A stretch of DNA of 64,000 nucleotides. Origin: Lysinibacillus sphaericus. Its GTDB lineage: Bacteria; Bacillota; Bacilli; Bacillales_A; Planococcaceae. The position numbers and the translations under genes were made by a program. The notes under the pieces were generated by a model, which ran no database searches, had not been told where the DNA came from, and worked only from the letters and a program-made list of their open reading frames with translations. The stretch is from the NCBI RefSeq assembly GCF_002982115.1, contig NZ_CP019980.1, positions 3,914,001-3,978,000 of the forward strand, written 5' to 3'. Numbering within the stretch: the stretch's first letter is position 1; each line of letters begins with the position of its first letter. Below are positions 38,121 through 48,503 of this stretch, piece by piece.

Positions 38121-38796
38121 AGCCGTAGTCACCTCCGTGCTCATCACGGACAATCATACCGCCTTCAATCGCTATAACCCGTCGACGAATAGTGTTTACT
38201 ATTTCACGGTTATGGGTTGCCATTACGATTGTTGTACCCCGTGCATTAATCTCTTCAAATAAATTCATAATCTCCCAAGATGTCTCGGGATCTAGATTTC
38301 CTGTTGGTTCATCAGCAATCACAACTTTTGGTACATTGACGATGGAACGTGCAATGGAGACACGTTGCTGCTCACCACCAGAAAGTTCATTTGGGAACAT
38401 TCTTGCCTTATGTTTTAAGCCAACAAGTTCTAAAACTTCCATAACCCGTCGACGAATTTCTACGGGCTCCTCTTCAATTACCTCTAGAGCAAATGCTACG
38501 TTCTCATAGACGTTCAACCTTGGTAATAATTTGAAATCTTGGAAAACAACACCGAGTTGCCGACGCAAAAAAGGTACCTTTTTATTTTTCAAACTGCCCA
38601 AATCAATACCATTAACAGTAATTTCACCTGAAGTTGCTTTTTCCTCGCGGTACATTAACTTGATAAATGTCGATTTACCTGCACCACTTGGACCAACAAC
38701 ATAGACAAACTCACCTTGTTTTATATTAACCGAAATGCCATTTGTCGCAACTACACCATTCGGGTACTTTTTTGTCACATTTTTCATTTCTATCAT
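38110..38796 (-). CDS. ftsE: Cell-division ABC transporter ATPase FtsE
   Basis: A 228-residue ABC ATPase with Walker A GPSGAGKST, Q-loop VFQDFKLLP, signature LSGGEQQR, Walker B VVIADEPTGNLDP and H-loop ATHNREIV. It forms the FtsEX complex with the overlapping next gene. The length matches FtsE. Confidence 0.97.
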   Translation of the reverse strand: MIEMKNVTKKYPNGVVATNGISVNIKQGEFVYVVGPSGAGKSTFIKLMYREEKATSGEITVNGIDLGSLKNKKVPFLRRQLGVVFQDFKLLPRLNVYENVAFALEVIEEEPVEIRRRVMEVLELVGLKHKARMFPNELSGGEQQRVSIARSIVNVPKVVIADEPTGNLDPETSWEIMNLFEEINARGTTIVMATHNREIVNTIRRRVIAIEGGMIVRDEHGGDYGYEI

Positions 38797-38965
38797 AATT
38801 TTTTAAACCACCTAAACCTCTTATATATGTAAGATGTATTCCTTTTTCTATTATAGCACTCAATCTATGATTTTTTATTACAGTTTTATTTCATTCGTTG
38901 GAATATTCTCCTAGTTAATTAATATTTTTTGGAATATTTTATATAAATCTATCAAACACCAACAA

Positions 38966-39010
38966 AATAAAACAGGAATCGATGGAAAGTTCTAGTCGAT
39001 TCCTGTTTAT
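38966..39010 (-). terminator. Second of two tandem terminators after the DUF4097 gene
   Basis: AACAGGAATCGA and TCGATTCCTGTT form a perfect 12-bp stem; on the minus strand the hairpin is followed by TTATTTTG. Confidence 0.85.
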
Positions 39011-39027
39011 TGCTTCATTTGAAAATA

Positions 39028-39074
39028 CAAAAGAGCATTCAAGCTGTTTCATCTCTTTGCTTGAATGCTCCTTA
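39028..39074 (-). terminator. First of two tandem terminators after the DUF4097 gene
   Basis: GAGCATTCAAGC and GCTTGAATGCTC form a perfect 12-bp stem; on the minus strand TTTTG follows. It lies directly after the stop codon at 39077. Confidence 0.88.
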
Positions 39075-39076
39075 TT

Positions 39077-40255
39077 TTACATTTCTTGCTCGTCAGTCGT
39101 TGTATAACGTACTAAAACTGCACCTGTTTTCGACTCGCCTTCAATAAATAGACGGTTGGCATCTTCCACTTCTTTATCAAAACGGACTACTTTAGATAAA
39201 AATTGATCTTGTGTCTCAATTTTCGACGCATCTTGAATACCGACATCTACTTTACCAAAATTCGTTACAATTTTACCGCTTAACGACATTGTACGTGGTA
39301 CATATATTTCTACAGCACCTGCAACAGTATGTGCTTTAATTTTTGAAGATTTACTAGAGCATGTTGTCACTACAACATGTCCATTTATAGATTTTGCTTC
39401 TACTTCATCTAATGCACCATCTAAATATACGCGCCCATTCAAAGTTTCAGCTTCTAAATCTTTACCACGAACATCCGTTAGTTCGATGGAGCCATTCGAT
39501 GAATCCACTTCCGCCTTCGTAAATACTAGCTTCGAGCCCTTAATTGCACCATTCAATGTTTTCAGCTTTAATTGCTCCAGCTCGATATTTTGTAAAGTTA
39601 CGCCACCATTCATTAAACGGACAGATAATTTATCTAATTTTTCCTTTGGTGCAAGTACTTGTACATTTACTTGTACTAGCTTTAATTGACTTAAAATTCG
39701 TAGTGAGTCTTCTTCACTTTTCACAACAAATTGCTCCAAGAAATGATTACGTGTTTCTTCCTCACTATCATTCACTAGAGGTGCTTTGACCTTACAAATA
39801 ATTTGGAAAGTATCACCTTCACACGGTTCTAATGAAAAATTACCATTCGGTAGCTCAACCATAATATTTTCTATATGCGCTGCTGCAAGTTCTTCGGTAT
39901 GAGTAAATTCAAACTTATCTCCAAATGGTGAAGAAACATCGAATTCTTTTACTTTTTTTACTGCCGTATTCATCATATCCATAAAGAGTGAGCCAATTTG
40001 TGTTAAATCTTTACGAAAATCATGGATTTCATCTTGGAAATGCTTTGTGAAATCTGCCTCTTTCTTTTTTTGTTCTTCTTTAAAGATTGGTTCTTTTTCT
40101 GCTGAGGATTGCTGATCCGTATTCGACGTATCGTTCATACTGCTATCAGTGGACTTGCTAGGTTGCTCTAATGCTTCTAATAATGTAATCGCCTCTTGCG
40201 CTGAAATAGTTCCTTTTTCCACAAGTTCTAAAATTCGTTGACGTTCATTTTGCAT
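39077..40255 (-). CDS. yvlB: DUF4097 beta-helix protein (YvlB-like)
   Basis: A 392-residue protein from the ATG 40253-40255; GGGAGG lies 10 nt upstream and a GTG six codons earlier overlaps that site. The first 40 residues are a helical SHOCT-like segment (ILELVEKGTISAQEAITLLEALEQ). A charged linker follows, then a repetitive beta-strand adhesin-like region (about 120-370) of the DUF4097 type, with units such as SLNGGI/LNGRVYLDGALDEVEAKSINGHV in shifted repeats. Relatives include B. subtilis YvlB and enterococcal LiaX, linked to envelope stress. No signal peptide is seen. Confidence 0.85.
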   Translation of the reverse strand: MQNERQRILELVEKGTISAQEAITLLEALEQPSKSTDSSMNDTSNTDQQSSAEKEPIFKEEQKKKEADFTKHFQDEIHDFRKDLTQIGSLFMDMMNTAVKKVKEFDVSSPFGDKFEFTHTEELAAAHIENIMVELPNGNFSLEPCEGDTFQIICKVKAPLVNDSEEETRNHFLEQFVVKSEEDSLRILSQLKLVQVNVQVLAPKEKLDKLSVRLMNGGVTLQNIELEQLKLKTLNGAIKGSKLVFTKAEVDSSNGSIELTDVRGKDLEAETLNGRVYLDGALDEVEAKSINGHVVVTTCSSKSSKIKAHTVAGAVEIYVPRTMSLSGKIVTNFGKVDVGIQDASKIETQDQFLSKVVRFDKEVEDANRLFIEGESKTGAVLVRYTTTDEQEM

Positions 40256-40543
40256 AATGGTATAGCCTCCCACAGATTGTTATATTTATTTATACGTCTC
40301 CATATGTGAAAAGTTTCACTGAAAAAAGAAAAAGCATGCACTGTCATACAGTAAAAAAGTTTTCATGCCTGCTATCTAGATGTTTTTTTGATACTGTCAT
40401 TTAAAAAATCTGCTACATTTCCAGAGTGAAAATAAGACTTATGCTAGCTGTGCCAAATGCTTTAGCGTACAAGGTCTTAAATCTCACCCTCAGAAACAGA
40501 GCAAATTTTTATAATTTTTTTCTTTTTGCTGTTTGTAAAAAAT

Positions 40544-43408
40544 TTATTTTGTTGCTTCTGTTAAAGCCGTTTCCATACGTTGTCGATCACGTATTAAAAT
40601 CGGTTTTAAATATTTACCCGTATAAGAGCCAGCCACTTCCATTACTTCTTCTGGTGTACCCGTTGCAACAATGGTACCTCCTTTGTCGCCACCTTCTGGT
40701 CCTAGATCAATAATGTAATCCGCTGTTTTAATAACATCTAAATTATGCTCAATAACGAGCACCGAATCCCCATTTTCTACAAGTCGTTGTAAAACAATTA
40801 GTAAACGCGCAATATCATCTGCATGTAAGCCCGTCGTTGGCTCATCTAAAATATAAAATGACTTACCTGTTGAGCGACGATGTAATTCAGATGCCAATTT
40901 GACACGTTGCGCCTCACCACCAGACAGTGTTGTCGCAGGTTGACCTAATTTCATATATCCTAAGCCAACATCAACAATCGTTTGTAATTTACGTTGGATT
41001 TTAGGGATATTTTCGAAAAACACGACGGCATTTTCAATTGTCATATCTAAAATATCAGCAATACTTTTGTCTTTATATTTTACTTCAAGTGTTTCACGGT
41101 TGTAACGTTTTCCATGGCAAACCTCACATGGCACATATACATCTGGTAGGAAATGCATTTCAATTTTAATAATCCCGTCACCCCGACATGCTTCACAACG
41201 GCCACCTTTAACGTTAAAGCTAAAACGTCCTTTTTTATAGCCACGTACTTTCGCTTCATTTGTTGTGGCAAACACATCGCGAATATCGTCAAAGACACCC
41301 GTATACGTTGCAGGATTGGAGCGAGGAGTTCTTCCTATTGGCGATTGGTCAATATCGATAACCTTTTCCAATTCATCGATCCCGGATACTTCTTTATGTG
41401 CGCCTGGCTTTACCTTTGAACGGTTGAGCTTTTGGGCTAATGATTTATATAAAATTTCATTAATTAGTGTTGATTTACCTGATCCAGATACACCTGTTAC
41501 TGCTACAAATAAACCTAATGGCACATCTACTTTGACGTTCTGTAGATTGTTTTCCTTTGCCCCCACTATAGACAATTTACGCCCATTTGGTTTACGACGC
41601 TCTACTGGTAGTGGTATAAACTTCTTGCCACTTAAATATTGGCCTGTTAACGACTGTGGATTATCCATGACTTCCTGTGGCGTACCTGCTGCTACAATTT
41701 GACCACCATGTACACCGGCGCCCGGTCCAACATCAATCAGATAATCTGCCGCTAGCATTGTGTCTTCATCATGCTCGACAACAATAAGTGTATTGCCGAT
41801 ATCTCGCATATTTTGTAGCGTACTAATAAGACGGTCATTGTCTCGCTGATGTAGTCCAATGGATGGTTCATCTAAAATATAGAGTACACCTGTTAAGCGA
41901 GAGCCAATTTGTGTTGCTAAACGAATTCGTTGTGCTTCTCCACCTGAAAGTGTTCCAGCTGCACGATTTAATGTTAAATAATCTAACCCTACATTCACTA
42001 GGAAGCCAAGTCTTTCCTCGATTTCACGCAATACGAGTCTCGCAATTTGCATATCCTTTTCAGATAAATCGAGCTCTTTGAAAAACGTATCTGCCTCCTG
42101 AATCGAATACTCTGTTACTTGTCCAATATGTTGATCGCCAATTTTCACAGCTAATGTTTCGGGCTTTAATCGGTAACCTTTACAAGATGGACAAGCTTGC
42201 TGTGCCATATATTTCTCCATTTGCTCTCGTACATAATCAGAAGTTGTTTCTTTAAAACGGCGCTCTACATTACGCACCACACCTTCAAATTCAATCATCT
42301 GATCTCGTACATTGCCAAATTCATTTTCATAATAGAAGCGAATTTTATCTTTACCAGAACCATATAAAATCTTATCCATCTTTTCTTTAGGTAAATCTTT
42401 GACAGGTACGTCCATCGGAATCGCGTAATGATCACATACTGCCTTTAATAGTTGTGGATAATATTGTGAGCTTGTCGGCTCCCATGGTGCAATGGCGTGC
42501 TCTAATAATGAACGTTCCCAATCTGGCACGATTAGTTCTAAATCAACCTCCTGCGTTGTTCCTAACCCGTCACAGCTTGTACATGCTCCAAACGGACTGT
42601 TAAATGAAAACATACGAGGCTCTAGCTCCCCTATTGAAAAACCACATAATGGGCAGGCATGATGTTCACTAAATAATAATTCTTCATGTTCCATGACATC
42701 AACAAGAACGCGTCCTTCAGCTAATCGAAGGGCTGTTTCTAACGAATCACTAAGACGAGCAGCAATCCCCTCTTTAACAACAACACGATCGACTACAACT
42801 TCTATCGAATGCTTTTTATTTTTATCAAGATCAATCGCATCATCTAAATCGCGTAATTCACCATCAATCCGTACGCGTACAAAGCCTTGCTTTTTCAAGT
42901 CTTCTAGTAACTTAACATGCGTTCCCTTACGACCTGAAATCATCGGTGCCAGTAATTGCATTTTCGTACGTTCTGGATAAACTAATAAACGATCCACCAT
43001 TTGCTCAATCGTTTGCGATGTAATCTCTATACCATGATTTGGACATATTGGCTTCCCAATACGAGCGAATAGCAAACGTAAATAATCATAGATTTCCGTA
43101 ACGGTTCCAACTGTGGAACGTGGATTACGGCTTGTCGTTTTCTGATCGATTGAAATGGCAGGCGATAGCCCCTCAATTGCATCTACATCTGGTTTATCCA
43201 TTTGGCCGAGAAATTGGCGCGCATAGGCAGATAGCGATTCTACATAACGACGTTGCCCCTCGGCATAAATCGTATCAAACGCTAAGGAAGACTTCCCAGA
43301 ACCCGATAAACCTGTTAACACGACTAATTGATCACGTGGAATTGTGACATTTATATTTTTTAAATTATGTGCTCGTGCGCCTTGCACGACGATTTCTGTA
43401 TTTTTCAC
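40544..43408 (-). CDS. uvrA: Excinuclease ABC subunit A
   Basis: A 954-residue protein with two ABC ATPase modules (Walker [15 protein letters not shown] near 33 and [14 protein letters not shown] near 640; signatures LSGGEAQRI and [11 protein letters not shown]) and two zinc modules (CPLCGF...CTSCDG and CEACRG...CEVCHG). It detects DNA lesions and loads UvrB. The GTG start follows AAGGGTG. It is 7 bp after uvrB, in the uvrB-uvrA operon controlled by LexA. Confidence 0.98.
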   Translation of the reverse strand: MKNTEIVVQGARAHNLKNINVTIPRDQLVVLTGLSGSGKSSLAFDTIYAEGQRRYVESLSAYARQFLGQMDKPDVDAIEGLSPAISIDQKTTSRNPRSTVGTVTEIYDYLRLLFARIGKPICPNHGIEITSQTIEQMVDRLLVYPERTKMQLLAPMISGRKGTHVKLLEDLKKQGFVRVRIDGELRDLDDAIDLDKNKKHSIEVVVDRVVVKEGIAARLSDSLETALRLAEGRVLVDVMEHEELLFSEHHACPLCGFSIGELEPRMFSFNSPFGACTSCDGLGTTQEVDLELIVPDWERSLLEHAIAPWEPTSSQYYPQLLKAVCDHYAIPMDVPVKDLPKEKMDKILYGSGKDKIRFYYENEFGNVRDQMIEFEGVVRNVERRFKETTSDYVREQMEKYMAQQACPSCKGYRLKPETLAVKIGDQHIGQVTEYSIQEADTFFKELDLSEKDMQIARLVLREIEERLGFLVNVGLDYLTLNRAAGTLSGGEAQRIRLATQIGSRLTGVLYILDEPSIGLHQRDNDRLISTLQNMRDIGNTLIVVEHDEDTMLAADYLIDVGPGAGVHGGQIVAAGTPQEVMDNPQSLTGQYLSGKKFIPLPVERRKPNGRKLSIVGAKENNLQNVKVDVPLGLFVAVTGVSGSGKSTLINEILYKSLAQKLNRSKVKPGAHKEVSGIDELEKVIDIDQSPIGRTPRSNPATYTGVFDDIRDVFATTNEAKVRGYKKGRFSFNVKGGRCEACRGDGIIKIEMHFLPDVYVPCEVCHGKRYNRETLEVKYKDKSIADILDMTIENAVVFFENIPKIQRKLQTIVDVGLGYMKLGQPATTLSGGEAQRVKLASELHRRSTGKSFYILDEPTTGLHADDIARLLIVLQRLVENGDSVLVIEHNLDVIKTADYIIDLGPEGGDKGGTIVATGTPEEVMEVAGSYTGKYLKPILIRDRQRMETALTEATK

Positions 43409-43415
43409 AAGCCAA

Positions 43416-45395
43416 TCACCCTTCTGCTTTCAATTCAAATATTGTATCTCGTAGTTCAGCTGCTCGTTCGAAATCAAGCGCTTTAGCCGCTTCCTTCATC
43501 TCTACTTCAAGAGATGCCAACAATTTCTCTTTTTCTGCCTTCGTCAACTTCTTGCCTTTCGTTGCCTTTGTAACATACGATTCCTCTTCCTCTGCCACTT
43601 GTGTCGCACGAATAACATCCGGAATCTTTTTGACAATTGTTTTCGGTGTAATGCCATGTTCCTCATTGTAGGCCATTTGAATTGAACGACGACGTTTCGT
43701 TTCATCAATCGCCTTTTTCATCGAATCTGTCATATTATCTGCGTACATGATAACATGTCCATTTGCATTACGTGCCGCACGACCAATTGTTTGAATAAGC
43801 GAACGTTCCGAACGTAAAAAGCCTTCCTTATCCGCATCTAAAATCGCCACCAGCGATACTTCAGGAATATCTAAACCTTCACGCAATAAATTAATGCCGA
43901 TTAGTACATCATATGTACCTTTACGAAGTTCACGAATAATTTCAATCCGCTCTAATGTCTTAATCTCTGAATGTAAGTATTCCACTTTTAAGCCCATTTC
44001 CTTCAAATAAGCAGATAAATCTTCCGACATTTTTTTCGTCAATGTTGTAACGAGGACACGTTCATTGCGCGCAATACGGTCATGAATCTCGTCAATTAAA
44101 TCATCGATTTGCCCTTCAATCGGGCGCACGTCAATTAATGGATCAAGTAACCCTGTCGGACGAATAATTTGTTGCACCATTTCCGGCGTATGTTCAAGTT
44201 CATATGGACCAGGCGTTGCTGATACATAAATGGCTTGATGAATGTGTCGTTCAAACTCCTCGAAACGCAAAGGACGATTATCTAGTGCAGAAGGCAAACG
44301 GAATCCATGCTCCACTAGTACCCCTTTTCGTGCTTGGTCCCCGTTATACATACCCCGTACCTGTGGTAATGTCACGTGACTCTCATCGACAATAAGCAAA
44401 AAGTCTTCTGGGAAGTAATCGAGTAATGTGTATGGTGTTGCACCAGCTTCACGCAATGTTAAATGACGTGAGTAGTTTTCAATACCTGAACAAAAGCCCA
44501 TTTCACGCATCATTTCTAAATCATAGCGCGTACGCTGCTCTAAACGCTGTGCTTCCAATAGCCTATCTTCTGCTCGCAATAACGCAAGACGTTGTTCTAA
44601 TTCTTGTTCAATATTGTCAATCGCTTTCAGCATTTTTTCTTCGCGTGTAACGAAGTGGGAAGCTGGGAAAATTGCTACATGGTCGCGATCTGCCAATATT
44701 TCTCCTGTCAACGCATCGACTTCTCGAATGCGATCAATCTCATCTCCGAAAAATTCCACACGAACGCAATGTTCATCACGAGAGGCTGGGAAAATTTCGA
44801 CAACGTCACCTCGCACACGGAACGTCCCGCGTGTAAAACTAATATCATTACGTTCATATTGCACGTCTACTAATTTCCGAAGCAATTGATTGCGTTCAAT
44901 CTCCATACCTGTTCGAATCGATACAACCAATTCGCGATATTCTTCAGGAGAACCTAAACCATATATACAAGACACTGAAGCAATAATGATGACATCATCC
45001 CGTTCGAAAAGAGCCGATGTGGCTGAGTGACGCAGCTTGTCGATTTCATCATTAATACTTGAATCTTTTTCGATATACGTATCTGTTTGTGGAACATACG
45101 CTTCAGGCTGAAAGTAATCATAATAACTCACAAAGTATTCAACTGCATTATTTGGGAAGAACTCTTTGAACTCACTATATAATTGACCCGCTAGTGTTTT
45201 ATTGTGGGCCATAATCAGCGTTGGTTTTTTTACTTGCTGAATAACATTAGAAATCGTAAATGTTTTGCCCGTTCCTGTTGCACCAAGCAAAGTTTGATGT
45301 CGTTTCCCTTCCCGTACACCCTCCACTAATTCCGCAATCGCCTGTGGCTGATCCCCGTTAGGCTGATATGGCGCCTGTAAATCAAATGTTTGCAC
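43416..45395 (-). CDS. uvrB: Excinuclease ABC subunit B
   Basis: A 659-residue protein with Walker [14 protein letters not shown], the beta-hairpin region [12 protein letters not shown], helicase motif [10 protein letters not shown], the motif VI region QTIGRAARN, and a C-terminal UVR domain ([19 protein letters not shown]) that binds UvrC. It starts at a GTG with GGAAAGGACGGG upstream. First gene of the SOS-regulated operon. Confidence 0.98.
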   Translation of the reverse strand: MQTFDLQAPYQPNGDQPQAIAELVEGVREGKRHQTLLGATGTGKTFTISNVIQQVKKPTLIMAHNKTLAGQLYSEFKEFFPNNAVEYFVSYYDYFQPEAYVPQTDTYIEKDSSINDEIDKLRHSATSALFERDDVIIIASVSCIYGLGSPEEYRELVVSIRTGMEIERNQLLRKLVDVQYERNDISFTRGTFRVRGDVVEIFPASRDEHCVRVEFFGDEIDRIREVDALTGEILADRDHVAIFPASHFVTREEKMLKAIDNIEQELEQRLALLRAEDRLLEAQRLEQRTRYDLEMMREMGFCSGIENYSRHLTLREAGATPYTLLDYFPEDFLLIVDESHVTLPQVRGMYNGDQARKGVLVEHGFRLPSALDNRPLRFEEFERHIHQAIYVSATPGPYELEHTPEMVQQIIRPTGLLDPLIDVRPIEGQIDDLIDEIHDRIARNERVLVTTLTKKMSEDLSAYLKEMGLKVEYLHSEIKTLERIEIIRELRKGTYDVLIGINLLREGLDIPEVSLVAILDADKEGFLRSERSLIQTIGRAARNANGHVIMYADNMTDSMKKAIDETKRRRSIQMAYNEEHGITPKTIVKKIPDVIRATQVAEEEESYVTKATKGKKLTKAEKEKLLASLEVEMKEAAKALDFERAAELRDTIFELKAEG

Positions 45396-45468
45396 GCATG
45401 TTCCCGTCCTTTCCTTCCAATTTGTACATTTATTTTAGCATAGCAGTACTAAAATATCGAACATTTAA

Positions 45469-45482
45469 CGAACGAATGTTTG
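45469..45482. promoter_or_regulatory. LexA (SOS) box upstream of uvrB
   Basis: CGAACGAATGTTTG fits the Bacillales LexA consensus CGAACRNRYGTTYG at every position. It lies 74 bp before the uvrB start. The rest of the 45396-45766 gap holds the uvrB promoter, a CCTTATTGC/GCAATAAGG hairpin (45676-45702) and the next terminator; no gene. Confidence 0.93.
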
Positions 45483-45724
45483 TTATTTTTCTCAATTTCG
45501 AATTTCTCACTTTATTACAACGCATTTATTATTTGTCATTACTCGTCACTAATTCTAACGCTATCATTCATTTTTCTAGAAGCTAAATACTTTAGCTCCT
45601 TGTATCCATGATTAGATATATACCCATTCTTTAATCATACAATTCTATAAATTTACAAATGACAAAGATAATTATCCTTATTGCCCTATTAATGCAATAA
45701 GGCACTTTCTATTTCGTTGCAGAC

Positions 45725-45757
45725 AAAAAAATCCGCTCCCCGTTAACGGAGAGCGGT
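45725..45757 (-). terminator. Terminator after the IDEAL-domain gene
   Basis: On the minus strand CCGCTC-T-CCGTT and AACGG-G-GAGCGG form a stem of about 11 pairs followed by seven T residues. Confidence 0.9.
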
Positions 45758-45766
45758 CTTATCGTA

Positions 45767-46009
45767 TTATTCACTTGCTATTTTGTGTAATGCCTCTAGT
45801 TCAGCCGCGTATAGATGAAAAGCCTTTTCATCTCGTTCATCGAGTGTTCTATCTATCAGAACCATTAGCTGTTCTTCACGATGCATACGCTGGATATGAT
45901 TTAAAAATAAATCTAAATAAATCTCGTTCAATAATTTCTCTGCCTCATCAACTTTTTTCGACTGACCAACGGCTTTTAGAAAATCTGTGTACGAATAATA
46001 TTTATCCAA
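45767..46009 (-). CDS. Small IDEAL-domain protein
   Basis: An 80-residue protein starts at a TTG preceded by GAGGTGGAG. The C-terminal LIDRTLDERDEKAFHLYAAEL segment matches the IDEAL motif, found at the C-terminus of YpiB/UPF0302 and in short free-standing proteins of Bacillales. The N-terminal part is helical. Function is unknown. It is divergent from comK-1 with 231 bp between, so the two may share control sequences. Confidence 0.78.
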   Translation of the reverse strand: MDKYYSYTDFLKAVGQSKKVDEAEKLLNEIYLDLFLNHIQRMHREEQLMVLIDRTLDERDEKAFHLYAAELEALHKIASE

Positions 46010-46240
46010 CGATCTCCACCTCGATCCTTTTCTAAATTATAAGAAAATTCAGACCAAATTGCAACGCTAAACAAAATAAAATCAACTATCATTTATTAGA
46101 ATTATAGCGTATTTTTAAGCAAATTTCTAAAGAAATAGTATCAATTTCTAGATAATTTCGTTTTTTATCTATATTTTCAGTATTCATCTTTGTCATTTAC
46201 ACTACAAATAAATATTCCCATAAGGAGGCGTTCCATATAT

Positions 46241-46750
46241 ATGTCCACAAATTATGTAAATGGTTATTTAATGTCTTTCAATACTTATTTATTACAACCT
46301 ATTCAACATGAATCGAAAATTTTCACAAGGGTCATCGACAAGCATAATGAGTTAATTGTGACACGCAAGCCTTTGCATGTTTTACGAAAGTCATGCATTT
46401 CATTGGGCACAACGTATGAAGCAGCAAAATTTTCTGCGAAACGTTTTTTTGGCAATCAACATAAACTGCCAATTGTTGTTGCATATGATTATGGCTTTCC
46501 TTGCATTTTTTTGCCAACCTATTCGCCAAACTCTATACATAATATTTGGATTGGACTTCATGCCATTTCAAATATTTCACCAAGCAACGTTGGTTGTATT
46601 ATTACGTTGAAAAATGATATGAAAATTGAGCTTCCTATTAAATACGGCTCGATTAGTAAACAATTTGTCAATGCCTCTATGCTCTATAAACATTATATGG
46701 AAGAGCGCAAGCAACTTAGCCATGATGCCCCCTATCACCCTCCATTTTGA
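46241..46750 (+). CDS. comK: ComK-family competence regulator (copy 1)
   Basis: A 169-residue protein from the ATG 46241, with AAGGAGG 12 nt upstream. The ComK family is recognised by the RKSCISLGTTYEAAKFSAKR segment, PIVVAYDYGFPCIFLPT and the IGLHAI strand. B. subtilis ComK has 192 residues; this one ends soon after the DNA-binding core (...KYGSISKQFVNASMLY) and lacks most of the C-terminal tail needed for transcription activation in B. subtilis. It could be an active short ComK, as in staphylococci, or a modulator of copy 2. Confidence 0.88.
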   Translation: MSTNYVNGYLMSFNTYLLQPIQHESKIFTRVIDKHNELIVTRKPLHVLRKSCISLGTTYEAAKFSAKRFFGNQHKLPIVVAYDYGFPCIFLPTYSPNSIHNIWIGLHAISNISPSNVGCIITLKNDMKIELPIKYGSISKQFVNASMLYKHYMEERKQLSHDAPYHPPF

Positions 46751-46795
46751 GTGCCTGACACCTAGAAAATTCAGAATTGTTTGAGTGACTGGCAC
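46751..46795. repeat. Dispersed intergenic repeat, copy 5 with an inverted half
   Basis: CAGAATTGTTTGAGTGACTGGCAC (46772-46795) is a direct copy. GTGCCTGACACC (46751-46762) is the same core reversed, so the two can pair. It begins directly after the comK-1 stop. Confidence 0.75.
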
Positions 46796-46802
46796 CTCAA
46801 AA

Positions 46803-46836
46803 TAAAACCTCAGAAGCTTATGCCTCTGAGGTTTTC
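46803..46836. terminator. Terminator between comK-1 and prfB
   Basis: AACCTCAGA (46806-46814) and TCTGAGGTT form a perfect 9-bp stem, with A-rich and T-rich flanks. It serves the convergent prfB and probably comK-1. Confidence 0.88.
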
Positions 46837-46841
46837 ATTCA

Positions 46842-47946
46842 TTATCCGATTTTAGAACGTAAATAGGCATTGATGAATGGATCTATATCTCCGTCCATTA
46901 CGGCTCCTACATTCCCTGTTTCTTCACTTGTACGATGATCTTTCACCATTGAGTATGGATGAAACACGTATGAACGAATTTGAGAGCCCCAGCCTATTTC
47001 CTTTTGCTCTCCACGAATTTCATCAAGTTGTGCTTGTTGCTTGTCAATTTCTAATTGGTATAACTTACCTTTTAACATCGTCATGGCTTTTTCACGGTTT
47101 TTAATTTGTGAACGCTCTGCTTGACATTGAACAACAGTACCTGTTGGAATATGTGTAATACGGACAGCTGAATCGGTTGTATTAATATGCTGACCACCTG
47201 CACCTGTTGCACGATACGTATCAATTTTTAAATCCTCGGTACGAATATCCACTTCAATATTGTCATCAAATTCAGGCATGACATCACATGATACGAATGA
47301 TGTATGACGACGACCTGATGAATCAAACGGTGAAATACGTACTAAACGGTGTACGCCTTTTTCAGCCTGTAAGTAACCGTAAGCATTATGTCCTTTAATA
47401 GATAATGTTACCGATTTAATACCTGCTTCATCACCTGGAAGATAATCGACTGTTTCTACTTTAAAGCCACGTTTTTCAGCCCAACGCGTGTACATACGAA
47501 GCAACATTGAACCCCAGTCTTGAGATTCAGTACCACCAGCTCCAGGATGCAGCTCTAAAATCGCATTGTTATGATCGTAAGGTCCACTTAATAATAATTG
47601 CAGTTCAAAATCATTCATTTTTTGTTGGAATTCCGCTAGCTCATTGCCTAGCTCCTCCTGCAATTCTTCATCAGGCTCTTCACGTAATAACTCCAGTGTC
47701 ATATCTAAGTTTTCATGTGTATCGACTAATTCTTTATATTCATTAACAATGGCCTTCAAGCCATTCCCTTCATTAATGACTACTTGTGCTCCTTGTTGAT
47801 CGTCCCAGAAACCAGGCTCTAACATCATTTCATCTAATTCCTGAATACGTGCCTCCTTGTTTTCTAAGTCAAAGAGACCCCCTAAAGTCCGCCAATTTAG
47901 TGGCTGTAGTGTCTAACACATTACGTACATCTGCTAATTCAATCAT
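46842..47946 (-). CDS. prfB: Peptide chain release factor 2 with programmed +1 frameshift
   Basis: Translation starts at the ATG 47944-47946 (CGGAGG 8 nt upstream), gives 25 codons and meets TGA at 47869-47871. The site AGGGGG-TCT-CTT-TGA-C is the RF2 autoregulatory frameshift: an internal Shine-Dalgarno, slippery CTT and an in-frame UGA. After a +1 shift the frame continues to 46842, giving 367 residues in all, the usual RF2 length. The GGQ motif ([14 protein letters not shown]) is present, as is the SPF-type anticodon-like region near [11 protein letters not shown]. It recognises UGA and UAA. Confidence 0.97.
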
Positions 47947-48081
47947 TGTTAAATCCTCCGAACATTTTTAATGGATATTATAAGTAAAATCCGTATCTTT
48001 TTATTATAGCGTTTTTGAGGCGGAAAACATACTATTTTCAATATCTCCATAGGTTGCGCTTAAAAAAGAGAAAGCCTGAAC

Positions 48082-48126
48082 AAAAAAATAGTAGTACAAA
48101 CTAGCTTAGCTTGTGCTACTACTCTC
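48082..48126 (-). terminator. Terminator after the DUF2197 gene
   Basis: On the minus strand AGTAGTAGCACAAGCTAAG pairs with a near-complement ending in ACTACT and is followed by ATTTTTTTG. Confidence 0.85.
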
Positions 48127-48139
48127 TTGTGTAATTTCA

Positions 48140-48313
48140 CTAATTTAATTTTCCAAGTAAACTTTTACGCGCTTCCGCATGAATCTTTTGATCACAATGT
48201 TCGCAAGTCAAACGTCTATTACGATTCACCTTATAAAGTTGATATTTCCTTGTTCCTTCTAAAAGCTTAAACGGTTTCTTACAACAAATACAAGTCGTTT
48301 CGTAATAAATCAT
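48140..48313 (-). CDS. Small zinc-binding protein, DUF2197/YlaI-like
   Basis: A 57-residue protein from the ATG 48311-48313, with GGGTGG about 6 nt upstream. It has C8-I-C10-C11 and C37-EH-C40, with the pattern F-x-L-x-EG-T-x3-Y-x-LY between them and KI-x2-EAR after. This fits DUF2197 (YlaI-like) proteins, which are predicted zinc ribbons of unknown role. It has its own terminator and is between prfB and comK-2 on the same strand. Confidence 0.8.
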   Translation of the reverse strand: MIYYETTCICCKKPFKLLEGTRKYQLYKVNRNRRLTCEHCDQKIHAEARKSLLGKLN

Positions 48314-48503
48314 CCATTTCCACCCTTTCGTATAAACAAGTATTATTCATTTGTATCCAAATGTAACCCTTGAACTAAAATAGTCCACTAGAAAATTTCC
48401 TGCAATTGTTAATAGTTGTTAGCATTTGAAACAGCATGAAGAAAAATAAAGATGCAATCTTACTTCCGAGAGTTATCATGGGGTAATTATACGTGGTTAA
48501 TAT

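Noticed and set aside
37753-38262. 169-codon plus-strand open frame across ftsX and ftsE
   Set aside because: Antisense to two well-supported overlapping genes and resembles no protein family.
41265-41702. 145-codon plus-strand open frame
   Set aside because: Antisense to uvrA, where both ATPase and zinc motifs are intact.
47872-47946. prfB read as a truncated gene with a frameshift error
   Set aside because: The frameshift is the conserved RF2 autoregulatory site (internal Shine-Dalgarno, CTT-TGA-C), not damage.
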